Below are positions 22,596-30,275 of a stretch of 36,722 nucleotides of DNA, in pieces. The stretch covers positions 1 to 36,722 of the forward strand of contig VXME01000163.1 of assembly GCA_009861545.1 (NCBI GenBank). Reading direction: 5' to 3'. Numbering within the stretch: the stretch's first letter is position 1; the number at the start of each line of letters is the position of its first letter. The notes under the pieces are model-generated. The model searched no databases and had not been told where the DNA came from. It was given only the letters and a program-made list of their open reading frames with translations. This DNA is from Acidobacteriota bacterium (GTDB lineage: Bacteria; Acidobacteriota; Vicinamibacteria; Vicinamibacterales; UBA8438). Both the position numbers and the translations under genes were made by a program.

Positions 22596-22724
22596 GGCTC
22601 CCATTCCGAGCTGCGCTCGGTCGCCGAGTTCTACGCGGCCGACGATGCGCAGGAGGACTTCGTGCAGGACTTCGTGGAGGCCTGGGCCAAGGGGATGACT
22701 CTGGACCGCTTCGATCCGCGTTGA
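22596..22724 (+). pseudogene. katG: C-terminal remnant of catalase-peroxidase (katG)
   Basis: The frame from 22596 encodes [20 protein letters not shown] followed by [20 protein letters not shown] and a stop at 22722. This matches the extreme C terminus of bifunctional catalase-peroxidases (GSNSELR..AEVYA..D....FV.DFV.AW.KVM.LDRFD). Upstream of the Gly codon the similarity ends at once, and none of the other 700 or so residues is present. There is no start codon or ribosome site in the right place. The 42 codons are still clean, so the deletion was probably recent, or the tail has been carried along with a rearrangement. Confidence 0.75.
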
Positions 22725-23213
22725 TCAGCGCGGGTCGTTCACGGAGAAGTAGTCGTCGATGAACGCATCGACGATCTGCAGCACGACCCGCTGCACTTGC
22801 GGCAGGTTGGCCGTGCCGACGGTTCCCAGCGAGTCCAGGTCCCAGGTGTCGACGAACGCGCGCTCCTGGTTGCCCTCGATGGTGACGAGCTGTTGCAGCG
22901 ACACCCGCGCGAAGTACGCGTACAGGCCGGTCGTGCCCTGGTGCGTCGCCACGCGCACGTAGAGGTCGCCGGCGAGCTGCGATCGGCCCCGCGGCACGCG
23001 CCGCTCCCGGAGGCGCGCCTCGACGGCGGCTTCGATGCCGTCGCGCGTCAGCCCGGCCGCCTCCGCGTCCGGGGCCAGGTCGTCGACGAACACGTTGACC
23101 TCGCGCAGGCCGGTCAGGTACTCGCGTTCGTTCTCGTCCTGGGCGAGAGCCGGAGCGGTGAATCCCGCGACGATGACTATCGTCGCCGCGATGGCGTGAA
23201 GAATCTGCGGCAT
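22725..23213 (-). CDS. Exported small protein of unknown family
   Basis: This is a 162-residue protein with a signal peptide (1-25, PALAQ). The ATG at 23213 has GGAGG eight bases upstream. The mature part reads as an alpha/beta domain: LREVNVFVDDLAPDAEAAGL at the start, a charged helix with EARLRERRVP, then LYVRVATHQG, LYAYFARVSLQQLVTIEG and a C-terminal helix VQRVVLQIVDAFIDDYFSVN. I recognise the general pattern of small exported hypothetical proteins but no named domain. Its stop directly abuts the stop of the katG remnant on the other strand. It is divergent from the PQQ dehydrogenase gene. Confidence 0.75.
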   Translation of the reverse strand: MPQILHAIAATIVIVAGFTAPALAQDENEREYLTGLREVNVFVDDLAPDAEAAGLTRDGIEAAVEARLRERRVPRGRSQLAGDLYVRVATHQGTTGLYAYFARVSLQQLVTIEGNQERAFVDTWDLDSLGTVGTANLPQVQRVVLQIVDAFIDDYFSVNDPR

Positions 23214-23396
23214 GGGTCGTTCCTCCGTTCGTGCGGGCGTCGTCGAGGTCGCGAAGGACGTGCCGGCGTCCGTGGCCGGCGCGTGGCGCTGACGCAGACT
23301 GTCGCCAGCCCGGCGGTGTCGCGGCCCGACGTTCTGGTCCCGCTCATCATATGGGGACATAATGATCCGGTTTTCGTCACAGGGGAGATCGACACG

Positions 23397-25376
23397 ATGA
23401 CGCGATTGCGATGGAGTAGCGCGCTGATCGCCGGGTTGGTGCTGGCCGGACTCGTGAGCGCCGGTGGGGCTTCGGCGCAGGACGGCGGCTGGACGCATTG
23501 GGGCGCCGACGAGGGCAGCACCCGCTATGCGCCGTTCGACCAGATCCACGCAGAGAACTTCGAGAATCTGGAGGTCGCCTGGCTCTGGCGCGGCGACAAC
23601 TACGGGCCGACCGTCGACAACGTCATGCGGTCGACGCCGATCTACGCCGAGGGCAAGCTCTTCGGCGTGGCCGGCTACCGCCGCACCGTCGTCGCCATGG
23701 ACCCGGCGACCGGCGAGACCCTCTGGACCTTCCGCGAGCCGACGACGAAGCGCTGGGAGAACTCCATGCGCAAGAACTACGGGAAGGGCGTCGCCTACGA
23801 GGTCGTGAACGGCGAGGGGCGCATCTACGTCGTGACGCCCGGGTTCTTCCTCCACGCGCTCGACCCCGACACCGGCGACCCGATCGAGAGCTTCGGCAAC
23901 GAGGGCACGGTCGATCTGCTGGCCGATTTCGGCTACGAGTACCATCCGACCGACGGGCTTCCGTCCACCGTCGGCTACATCACCAATTCCTCACCCCCGA
24001 TCGTCGTCAACGGGGTGGTCGTGGTCGGCAACTCGCACGAGCAGGGCTACCGGCAGACGCGCCAGGAGAACGTGCCGGGGCACATCCTGGCCTACGACGC
24101 GGCCAGCGGCGAGCACCTCTGGAAGTTCAACGTGATCCCGCAATCCGAGAGCGAGTTCGGCTTCGACACGTGGGAGAACGACGCCTGGCAGTGGACCGGC
24201 AACGTCTCGGCCTGGGCGCCGCTGTCGGCCGACTCCGACCGCGGCCTCGTCTACGTGGTGACCGACCCGCCGACCAACGACTACTGGGGTGGCTTCCATC
24301 CGGGCGACAACCTGTTCGCGACCAGCATCCTGGCCCTCGACGTGCGCACGGGCCAGCGGGAGTGGCACTTCCAGACCGTGCACCACGACATCTGGAACCG
24401 CGACAACCCGACCGCCCCGAACCTGCTCGACGTCACCATCGACGGGCGTGAGGTGCCGATCCTCGTGCAGACGACCAAGCAGGCGTTCGCCTACGTCTTC
24501 AATCGCGAGACCGGCGAGCCGATCTGGCCCATCGAGGAGCGTCCCGTGCCGCGCGGCCACGTGCCGGGCGAGTGGTACTCGCCGACGCAGCCGTTCCCGA
24601 CGAAGCCGGCCGCGTACGACCTGCAGGACATCACCGCGGACGACCTGATCGACTTCACGCCCGAGCTCCGCGAGCAGGCGCTGGAGATTCTCGACCAGTA
24701 CGAGTACGGCTCGATGTTCACGCCGCCGCTGCACCCCGACAACGACCTCGGCAAGCGGGGGGCGATTCACTGTCCCGGCCCCGGCGGCGGGACCAACATC
24801 ACCGGCGGCACGGCGGCCGACCCGGAGACAGGGATCCTCTACGCGGCGTCGATGACCCTGTGCGCGGCGCCGATCCTGAGCCCCGGCGAGGTGGGGGACG
24901 CCGCCGATCCGAACCCGATCGGCCGCACCGTGGCGAAGTACGCCACCGACAACGGGTTCCTGCAGGGCCCGCAGGGCCTCCCGCTCTTCAAGCCGCCCTA
25001 CGGCCGGATCACCGCCATCGACATGAACACCGGCGACACGCTGTGGACCATCCCCAACGGGGACACGCCGGAGCGGATCCGGAACCACCCGGCCCTGGAA
25101 GGCGTCGATCTCCCGAACACCGGGGTGCGCAGCCAGGCGCTGACGCTGGTGAGCCGGACGCTGCTGATGTACAGCGAGGGGCGCGGCGCCCGGCCGCTGC
25201 TGTACGCGGTGGACAAGACTAACGGTGAGAGGCTCGGGACGGTCGAGATGCCGGCGCCGGCCACCAGCATTCCGATGAGCTACATGCACGAGGGCCGGCA
25301 GTACATCGTCGTTCCCATCGCCGGCGGTTCGGACCGCCTGCCGGGGTCGCTCGTGTCGCTGGCGCTGCCGGAGTAG
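23397..25376 (+). CDS. PQQ-dependent dehydrogenase (quinoprotein glucose dehydrogenase-like)
   Basis: This is a 659-residue exported quinoprotein. The ATG at 23397 has GGGGAG ten bases upstream and starts a Sec signal (cleavage near GASAQ). The mature protein begins WTHWGADEGSTRYAPFDQI, as in membrane glucose dehydrogenase-type enzymes, and has tryptophan-docking propeller repeats (MDPATGETLWTF, LDVRTGQREWHFQ). The active-site region VHHDIWNRDNPTAPNLLD corresponds to the conserved HHD.WD.D.P block of this family. GSMFTPPLHP and the C-terminal SIPMSYMHEGRQYIVVPIAGG are also typical. No cytochrome domain is attached, so electrons must go to a separate carrier or to quinone. The substrate (sugar or alcohol) is not determined. 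Confidence 0.92.
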   Translation: MTRLRWSSALIAGLVLAGLVSAGGASAQDGGWTHWGADEGSTRYAPFDQIHAENFENLEVAWLWRGDNYGPTVDNVMRSTPIYAEGKLFGVAGYRRTVVAMDPATGETLWTFREPTTKRWENSMRKNYGKGVAYEVVNGEGRIYVVTPGFFLHALDPDTGDPIESFGNEGTVDLLADFGYEYHPTDGLPSTVGYITNSSPPIVVNGVVVVGNSHEQGYRQTRQENVPGHILAYDAASGEHLWKFNVIPQSESEFGFDTWENDAWQWTGNVSAWAPLSADSDRGLVYVVTDPPTNDYWGGFHPGDNLFATSILALDVRTGQREWHFQTVHHDIWNRDNPTAPNLLDVTIDGREVPILVQTTKQAFAYVFNRETGEPIWPIEERPVPRGHVPGEWYSPTQPFPTKPAAYDLQDITADDLIDFTPELREQALEILDQYEYGSMFTPPLHPDNDLGKRGAIHCPGPGGGTNITGGTAADPETGILYAASMTLCAAPILSPGEVGDAADPNPIGRTVAKYATDNGFLQGPQGLPLFKPPYGRITAIDMNTGDTLWTIPNGDTPERIRNHPALEGVDLPNTGVRSQALTLVSRTLLMYSEGRGARPLLYAVDKTNGERLGTVEMPAPATSIPMSYMHEGRQYIVVPIAGGSDRLPGSLVSLALPE

Positions 25377-25405
25377 AACAAGTCACCGTGCGTTCGGTGC
25401 GAATG

Positions 25406-25440
25406 GACGGGCGGGTGGCACTGGACGCCACCCGCCCGTC
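25406..25440. terminator. Strong hairpin between convergent PQQ dehydrogenase and CMD genes
   Basis: Perfect 14-base arms (25406-25419 and 25427-25440) enclose a 7-base loop, between the stops at 25376 and 25457. It is suited to ending both converging transcripts. There is no T-tract. Confidence 0.65.
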
Positions 25441-25456
25441 GTCCCGTCCAACGACG

Positions 25457-26119
25457 CTACCGCGGGAACGACAGCAGCCCCGGTTCCACCCCTTCCGGCA
25501 GCGGCGTCCGCGCCGTGTTCATCGCCATCGCCAGCATCTGGTAGTAGCCCAGGATGCCGATGGCGTCGATGACGCCGTTCTCGCCCAGGTGCTCCACCAT
25601 CCGGGCGTAGGTCGGATCGCTGACCTCGTGGTTGCGCAGCAGCTCCATGCAGAAGTCATAGACGGCGGCTTCGTCCCCGGCGAGCTCCGCCGGCCGGCGC
25701 CCGTCGGCCACCGCCTCTATGATGGCGGCGTCGAGCCCCTCGCGCTCGGCGATCGGGGCGTGCACGTACCACTCGTAGTTCTGCGTCCAGTGGCGTGCGG
25801 TGAGCAGGATGACGAACTCGCTGAGGCGCGGCGGCAGGGCGCTGCGGAAACGAACGTAGTCGCCGACGTTGCGGGCGCGGTTCATCATCTCGGGGCTGCG
25901 GAGCAGCACCATGAACGGGCCGCCGAAGCGGTCGGTGTTGCGGGCCGCCTTGAACTCCTCGACGGCGGCCAACTGCTCCGGGGTCATCTGGTCCTCCGAC
26001 AGCGGAGGCATGCGGTTCTGGGCTGTTGCGGTCATGGCGTGTGTCAGGGTCAGCAGCAAGGTGATGACGAGTGCGCCGGCGGCGAAGCGCGGAAACCGAC
26101 GTCGATAGTGAATGTGCAT
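25457..26119 (-). CDS. Exported carboxymuconolactone decarboxylase-like protein
   Basis: This is a 220-residue protein with a signal peptide (about 1-34, ending TATAQ). It is preceded by GAGGA nine bases before the ATG at 26119. The mature part matches the carboxymuconolactone decarboxylase/AhpD-like helical family: FGGPFMVLLRSPEMMNRA, RLSEFVILLTARHWTQNYEW, VHAPIAEREGLD and a final LGYYQMLAMAMNT. The CxxC pair of AhpD peroxidases is absent, so it is not a disulfide reductase; a lyase or binding role is more likely. Export of this family is unusual. It converges on the PQQ dehydrogenase gene. Confidence 0.88.
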   Translation of the reverse strand: MHIHYRRRFPRFAAGALVITLLLTLTHAMTATAQNRMPPLSEDQMTPEQLAAVEEFKAARNTDRFGGPFMVLLRSPEMMNRARNVGDYVRFRSALPPRLSEFVILLTARHWTQNYEWYVHAPIAEREGLDAAIIEAVADGRRPAELAGDEAAVYDFCMELLRNHEVSDPTYARMVEHLGENGVIDAIGILGYYQMLAMAMNTARTPLPEGVEPGLLSFPR

Positions 26120-26129
26120 GGCTCTGTCC

Positions 26130-26287
26130 TCACTTCGAGGCCGCGGCCGGTACGGCGGCGCGGCGGGGCGCATCCGGCGCCATCCGGGGCCGGACGACCC
26201 GATTCCACCACATGATCGCGCTGCTGACGAACAGCACCGGCGGCAGCAGGCCGATCGCGAACCCAGCGTTGCCAGGAGGGCGGCGTC
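26130..26287 (-). pseudogene. C-terminal remnant of a PepSY-associated membrane protein
   Basis: On the minus strand the frame ending with TGA at 26130-26132 encodes FAIGLLPPVLFVSSAIMWWN followed by RVVRPR. This is the characteristic last membrane helix and basic tail of PepSY-associated transmembrane proteins. The helix continues upstream as DAALLATLG only in a different frame, which needs one base to be restored near 26264. The rest of the gene is missing. It ends ten bases upstream of the carboxymuconolactone decarboxylase-like gene. The frameshift plus truncation mark it as a relic. These proteins are often linked to iron uptake. Confidence 0.55.
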
Positions 26288-26411
26288 GACATGACGGGCG
26301 ACTGTACCATGGAGCGCTTGCGCCCGCGCGCGCAGCCGTCTATCGTGATGGATGACGGGCCGGCGGCGCCTCGCCGGACGGTATTCCCACGATGGAGCAC
26401 GGGAGGTTTCG

Positions 26412-27410
26412 ATGAATGGCCGCAGTTTCACGGCATGGGCGGCGCTGGCCGCCGTTCTCGCGCTGGCGCCGGCCGCGGCGTTCGGCCAGGAATATACGGC
26501 GCCCCGCACACCCTTCGGACAGCCCGACCTGTCCGGCATCTGGATGAACAACAGCGCGACGCCGATGGAGCGCCCCGAGCAGCTCGCCGGCAGGGCGACG
26601 CTGTCGGACGAGGAGCTCGCCGAGTTGACGCAGCGGATCGCCGAGTTCCGCGACAACGAGCAGGCCGGGGATCTTCTGGGCGACCGGCTCGTGCAGCAGG
26701 CGCTCGGCAATCCCGAGTTCCAGGACTTCGACGTCATCACCGGCAACTACAACGCGTTCTGGCTGGTGGAGCGCCACCTGGACAACCGGACGTCGCTCAT
26801 CATCGATCCCCCCGACGGGCGCATTCCGGCACTGACGGAGGCGGCCGCGGCCCGCGCGGCCGAGCGTCGAGCCTACGCGGCCGAGCATCCGTCCGACGGC
26901 CCGGAGGATCGCACCCTGGGCGACCGCTGCCTGCACTTCGACGCGCCGCGCATGGGCGCCGGCTACAACAGCTACTTCCAGCTCGTGCAGACGCCGACCC
27001 ACGTGGCGATCTTCCAGGAGATGGGGCACTTCACGCGGGTCATCCCGATCGACGGCCGCCCGCACATCGACGACGACATCCGGCAGTGGGCGGGCGACGC
27101 CCGCGGCCGCTGGGAAGGGGACACGCTGGTCGTCGAAACGCTGAACTACTCGCCGCAGACGCGCTTCAGCGGCGCCACCCAGAACCTGCACCTGGTGGAG
27201 CGCTACACGCGGATCGGCCCCGACGTGCTGCGGCACGAGATCACGCTGAACGACGCCGACACCTGGACGCGGCCGTGGACGGTCGAGCTGCTCCACGAGT
27301 CGACCCTGGATCCCATCTTCGAGTACGCCTGCCACGAAGGGAACTACTCGATGCCCGGCATCCTCGGCGGCGCGCGGCTCGAGGAGCAGGAAGCGGGCGG
27401 CGCCCAGTAG
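26412..27410 (+). CDS. Secreted WEGDTLV/YACHE-family protein, copy 2
   Basis: This is a 332-residue paralogue of the protein at 20433. The ATG at 26412 follows GGGAGG and begins a Sec signal (cleavage near AAFGQ). Landmarks are QPDLSGIWMNN, TSLIIDPPDGRIPALTEA, DRCLHFDAPRMG, LVQTPTHVAIFQEM, IDGRPHIDDDIRQW, RGRWEGDTLVVETLNY, NLHLVERYTRIG and YACHEGNYSMPGILGGARL. It lacks the GFNAGPP loop of copy 1 and has a spacing change there. It converges on the DUF6152 gene with only 15 bases between stops. Function is unknown. The high conservation of the last 20 residues suggests that this end is functional rather than structural filler. Confidence 0.85.
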   Translation: MNGRSFTAWAALAAVLALAPAAAFGQEYTAPRTPFGQPDLSGIWMNNSATPMERPEQLAGRATLSDEELAELTQRIAEFRDNEQAGDLLGDRLVQQALGNPEFQDFDVITGNYNAFWLVERHLDNRTSLIIDPPDGRIPALTEAAAARAAERRAYAAEHPSDGPEDRTLGDRCLHFDAPRMGAGYNSYFQLVQTPTHVAIFQEMGHFTRVIPIDGRPHIDDDIRQWAGDARGRWEGDTLVVETLNYSPQTRFSGATQNLHLVERYTRIGPDVLRHEITLNDADTWTRPWTVELLHESTLDPIFEYACHEGNYSMPGILGGARLEEQEAGGAQ

Positions 27411-27425
27411 CGCCGCGATCGCGCG

Positions 27426-27875
27426 CTAGCGATCCCGCCGCTCGTTGTCGTACGGCGCACCGGTGCCGGACGAGCCCATGAAGAACTTGCGTCCGTCCTC
27501 GAAGGTCAGGTCGCGCGCGTTGGCTCGCGCCGTCCTGTCCTTGCTCTGGTAGCCGTCCACGACCACGACCGTGCCGGGCTGCACGTAGTCCCGCCGCAGG
27601 CCGCGCCGCAGCAGCGTGTTCGGCGTGCCGCCCTCGACCATCCAGACTTCGCTGCTGCCGTCCTCGTTGGTCACTTCCAGGTGGATCCACGTGTGCGGGT
27701 TGACCCACTCCACGCGGACGATGGGGCCGCGGAGCAGGACCGGGCGGTTCGGATCGAATTCGGCGCCGAAGGCGTGGTGGGCTACGACCGGCACGCTGGT
27801 CGCGGCAACCGCGAGCAGGCCGGCGGCGAGCAGGCAGAGGGTGGTGCGTGACGGACGGCGCGGCTTGGTGGTCAT
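27426..27875 (-). CDS. DUF6152 family exported protein
   Basis: This is a 149-residue protein matching DUF6152: a signal peptide ending near VVAHH, then AFGAEFDPNRPVLLRGPIVR, the conserved VEWVNPHTWIHLEV, MVEGGTPNTLLRRGLRRDYV, a VVVVDGYQSKD strand and LTFEDGRKFFMGSSG. This is a small beta-barrel family of unknown function, frequent in acidobacteria. GGAGG lies eight bases before the ATG at 27875. It is the last of a minus-strand series with three WEGDTLV-family genes, 74 bases after the nearest, and is probably co-transcribed with them. Confidence 0.88.
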   Translation of the reverse strand: MTTKPRRPSRTTLCLLAAGLLAVAATSVPVVAHHAFGAEFDPNRPVLLRGPIVRVEWVNPHTWIHLEVTNEDGSSEVWMVEGGTPNTLLRRGLRRDYVQPGTVVVVDGYQSKDRTARANARDLTFEDGRKFFMGSSGTGAPYDNERRDR

Positions 27876-27949
27876 GACGTTTGCCTCCGATTCTCTCTCT
27901 TGGTTCGTTCTCGGTCGTATCTCTCCAAATCCGCTCGATGGCCCGACTC

Positions 27950-29038
27950 CTAGCGAGGCGGCTCGGGGACCCGTCCCTCGCGGACGTCCTGCTCGAGGAT
28001 ACGCGCCCCGCCCAGGATGCCCCGGAACGAGTAGTTGGCCTCGTGGCAGGCGTACTCGTAGACGCGGGTGTCGCTGGCCGGCCAGACGTACTCGCCGGTC
28101 CACGGCGCGGTCCAGACGTTCGGGTCCTCCACCGTGAACCGGTAGAGCAGCGTGTCGGCGTCCAGGCGGGTGAAGCGCTCCACCACGTGGAGATCGCGCG
28201 TCGCCTGCCGCAGCGCGGGCGTGTCGTTGAAGTTGGTGGTGTCGACGACGAGGGTGTCGCCCTCCCAGCGTCCTACGGAATCACCCAGCCAGCTTCGGAT
28301 CTCGGGCGGGGCGTGCTCGGCGTTCATCCGGATCACCCGCGCGTCGTGCACCATCTCGACCAGGATCAGGACATGGTCGTCGGTCTGCACGATGCGCTTC
28401 AGGTTGTTGTAGAGGACCGGCAGCATCGGCGGCCCGCCGGTGGACCCGAAGCCGAGCAGGCAGCGCTCGGCGAGCGGCCGGATCTCGGGGTCGTCGTAGG
28501 GGCCGGGGGCGTCGGGGCCGTTCTCGATCATCCACCACGCCGTGCCCGAGTTCGGACGGCGAAAGCCGGCCAGCTCGGCCTGGCGAGCCCGCGCCGCGTC
28601 GGTCAGCGGCGGCTGCCGGCCGTTGGGCGGGTCGACGATGATCGATGTTCGCCACTGGCCGTCGATCTGGTAGGCGTCGTTGCCCCGGTCGATCCAGAAC
28701 GTGTTGTAGCCGCCGACGTTGCCGGCCGCGCCAGGCGATCCGTCGCCGCCGACGGGCGGCGCCTCGCGGTTGGGGTCGCTCGCCTCGTTGCGGCTGGCGT
28801 TGCGCTCGAACTCCCGGCGGGCGATCTCGGCCGCCTCCTCTTCCGTCAGGAACGCCTTGTCGCCGAAGCGCTCCGGCCGCTGCAGCGGCGTCAGCGTCGC
28901 GATGTCGTAGGTGCCGGACAGGTCCGGGCGGCCGCTGGCGGTGCGGGGAATGTCCGTGGACTGGGCCAACGCGGGCGCGGCCGCCAGGACGGCGATCGCG
29001 CACGCGATCACGGCCGGCGCCCGAAGTCGACTGCGCAT
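27950..29038 (-). CDS. Secreted WEGDTLV/YACHE-family protein, copy 3
   Basis: This is a 362-residue paralogue with a Sec signal (PALAQ). The ATG at 29038 is chosen over 29050 because GGAGGT is correctly spaced only for it. Landmarks are RTASGRPDLSGTYDIATLTP, FLTEEEAAEIA, a Gly-rich GGDGSPGAAGNVGGYNTFW loop, TSIIVDPPNGRQPPLT, ERCLLGFGSTGGPP, RIVQTDDHVLILVEM, GRWEGDTLVVDTTNF and YACHEANYSFRGILGGARI. It lacks the second Gly of the CHEG motif (CHEA). It is a close tandem copy of the gene at 29087, 48 bases away, and long stretches of DNA are identical between them. Function is unknown. Confidence 0.87.
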   Translation of the reverse strand: MRSRLRAPAVIACAIAVLAAAPALAQSTDIPRTASGRPDLSGTYDIATLTPLQRPERFGDKAFLTEEEAAEIARREFERNASRNEASDPNREAPPVGGDGSPGAAGNVGGYNTFWIDRGNDAYQIDGQWRTSIIVDPPNGRQPPLTDAARARQAELAGFRRPNSGTAWWMIENGPDAPGPYDDPEIRPLAERCLLGFGSTGGPPMLPVLYNNLKRIVQTDDHVLILVEMVHDARVIRMNAEHAPPEIRSWLGDSVGRWEGDTLVVDTTNFNDTPALRQATRDLHVVERFTRLDADTLLYRFTVEDPNVWTAPWTGEYVWPASDTRVYEYACHEANYSFRGILGGARILEQDVREGRVPEPPR

Positions 29039-29086
29039 GAGAACCTCCATCGATCGTTCCGATTCCGCCTGCCGACGGCTGTTCCT

Positions 29087-30190
29087 CTACGGCTGGCGCC
29101 CCTCGCGGACGTCCTGCTCGAGGATCCGCGCGCCGCCCAGAATCCCCCGGAACGAGTAGTTCGCCTCGTGACAGGCGTACTCGTAGACCCGGTCACGCGT
29201 GGCCGGCCAGACGTACTCGCCGCTCCACGGTGCGCTCCAGACCGTCGGATCGTCGACGGTGAACTGGTAGAGCAGCGTGTCGGCGTCGATGCGCGTGAAG
29301 CGCTCCACCACGTGCAGGTTGCGGGACGCGCCGCTCAGCGCCGGCGTGTCGGTGAAGTTGGTGGTGTCGACGACCAGCGTGTCGCCCTCCCAGTGGCCGA
29401 CCGAATCGCCCAGCCACTTGCGGATCTCCGGCGGGGCGTGCTCGTCGTTCATCCGGACCACGCGTGCGTCGTGCACCATCTCGACCAGGATCAGGACGTG
29501 GTCGTCGGTCTGCACGATGCGCTTCAGGTTGTTGTAGAGCACCGGCAGCATGGGCGGCCCGGCCGTCGATCCGAAGCCGAGCAGGCAGCGCTCGGCGAGC
29601 GGCCGGATCTCGGGATCGTCGTAGGGGCCGGGGGCGTCGAGCCCGTTCTCGATCATCCACCACGCCGTGCCGCTGTTCGGCCGGAAGAAGCCGGCGGCTT
29701 CGGCCCTGCGCGCCTGCGCCTCGGCGGTCAGCGGCGGCCGGCGGCCGTTCGGCGGATCGGTGAGGATGGACGTCCGCCACTGCCCGTCGATCCGGAACGC
29801 CGAGCTGCCGCGGTCCATCCAGAACGTGTTGTAGCCGCCGACCGCGCCCGCGGCGCCGGTCGATCCGTCACCGCCCACGGGAGGCGCCTCGCTGGGCGGC
29901 GCGCTCTCGATGTTCCGGTCGGGCGGGATGCCGAACACCGCGGCCAGCGCGACCGGCTCGCCCTGGGCGATCGCCGCCGCCTCCTCCTCGCTCAGCGTCA
30001 GGCGGTCGCCGAACTCCACGGGCCTCTCGAGCGGCGTCAACGTCGCGGTGTCGTAGGTGCCCGACAGGTCCGGGCGCCCGCTTGCCGTGCGCGGGATCTC
30101 CTGCGCCTCGATCGTGGCGCCCGCCGCGATCACGAGGCCGAGCGCGAGGGCCGCGCCGGCTGCGATTCCGTGTCGAATTGAACTACCCAT
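29087..30190 (-). CDS. Secreted WEGDTLV/YACHE-family protein, copy 4
   Basis: This is a 367-residue tandem duplicate of copy 3. The signal peptide covers about 1-30 (ATIEAQ) and GGAGA lies just before the ATG. The mature N terminus RTASGRPDLSGTYDTATLTP, the Gly-rich GGDGSTGAAGAVGGYNTFW loop, the QTDDHVLILVEMVHDARVV core, GHWEGDTLVVDTTNF and YACHEANYSFRGILGGARI are shared almost residue for residue. The most divergent part is about residues 75-100, just before the Gly-rich loop. The pair probably arose by recent duplication followed by gene conversion. It is translated in series with copies 3 and 5. Confidence 0.87.
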   Translation of the reverse strand: MGSSIRHGIAAGAALALGLVIAAGATIEAQEIPRTASGRPDLSGTYDTATLTPLERPVEFGDRLTLSEEEAAAIAQGEPVALAAVFGIPPDRNIESAPPSEAPPVGGDGSTGAAGAVGGYNTFWMDRGSSAFRIDGQWRTSILTDPPNGRRPPLTAEAQARRAEAAGFFRPNSGTAWWMIENGLDAPGPYDDPEIRPLAERCLLGFGSTAGPPMLPVLYNNLKRIVQTDDHVLILVEMVHDARVVRMNDEHAPPEIRKWLGDSVGHWEGDTLVVDTTNFTDTPALSGASRNLHVVERFTRIDADTLLYQFTVDDPTVWSAPWSGEYVWPATRDRVYEYACHEANYSFRGILGGARILEQDVREGRQP

Positions 30191-30275
30191 CGGGCTCTCC
30201 CTGCTCTCCGCGTCGAACGTCGTTGACGCCTGCCTGGCGCGGCGTCGTCCGGACCGGCATGGTTTCTGCAGCCTG

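Noticed and set aside
20364-22604. 746-codon open frame on the minus strand
   Set aside because: It crosses a gene on the opposite strand and overlaps the cyclase gene in another frame. The real cyclase frame has the signal peptide and family motifs.
27408-27428. TAGCGC...GCGCTA inverted repeat spanning both stop codons of converging genes
   Set aside because: The six-base arms include the two stop codons themselves, so the symmetry is partly forced. It is too weak to call a terminator.
27881-30181. 766-codon open frame on the plus strand
   Set aside because: It runs antisense to two WEGDTLV-family genes and repeats itself because those genes are duplicates. No signal, domain or ribosome site was found.
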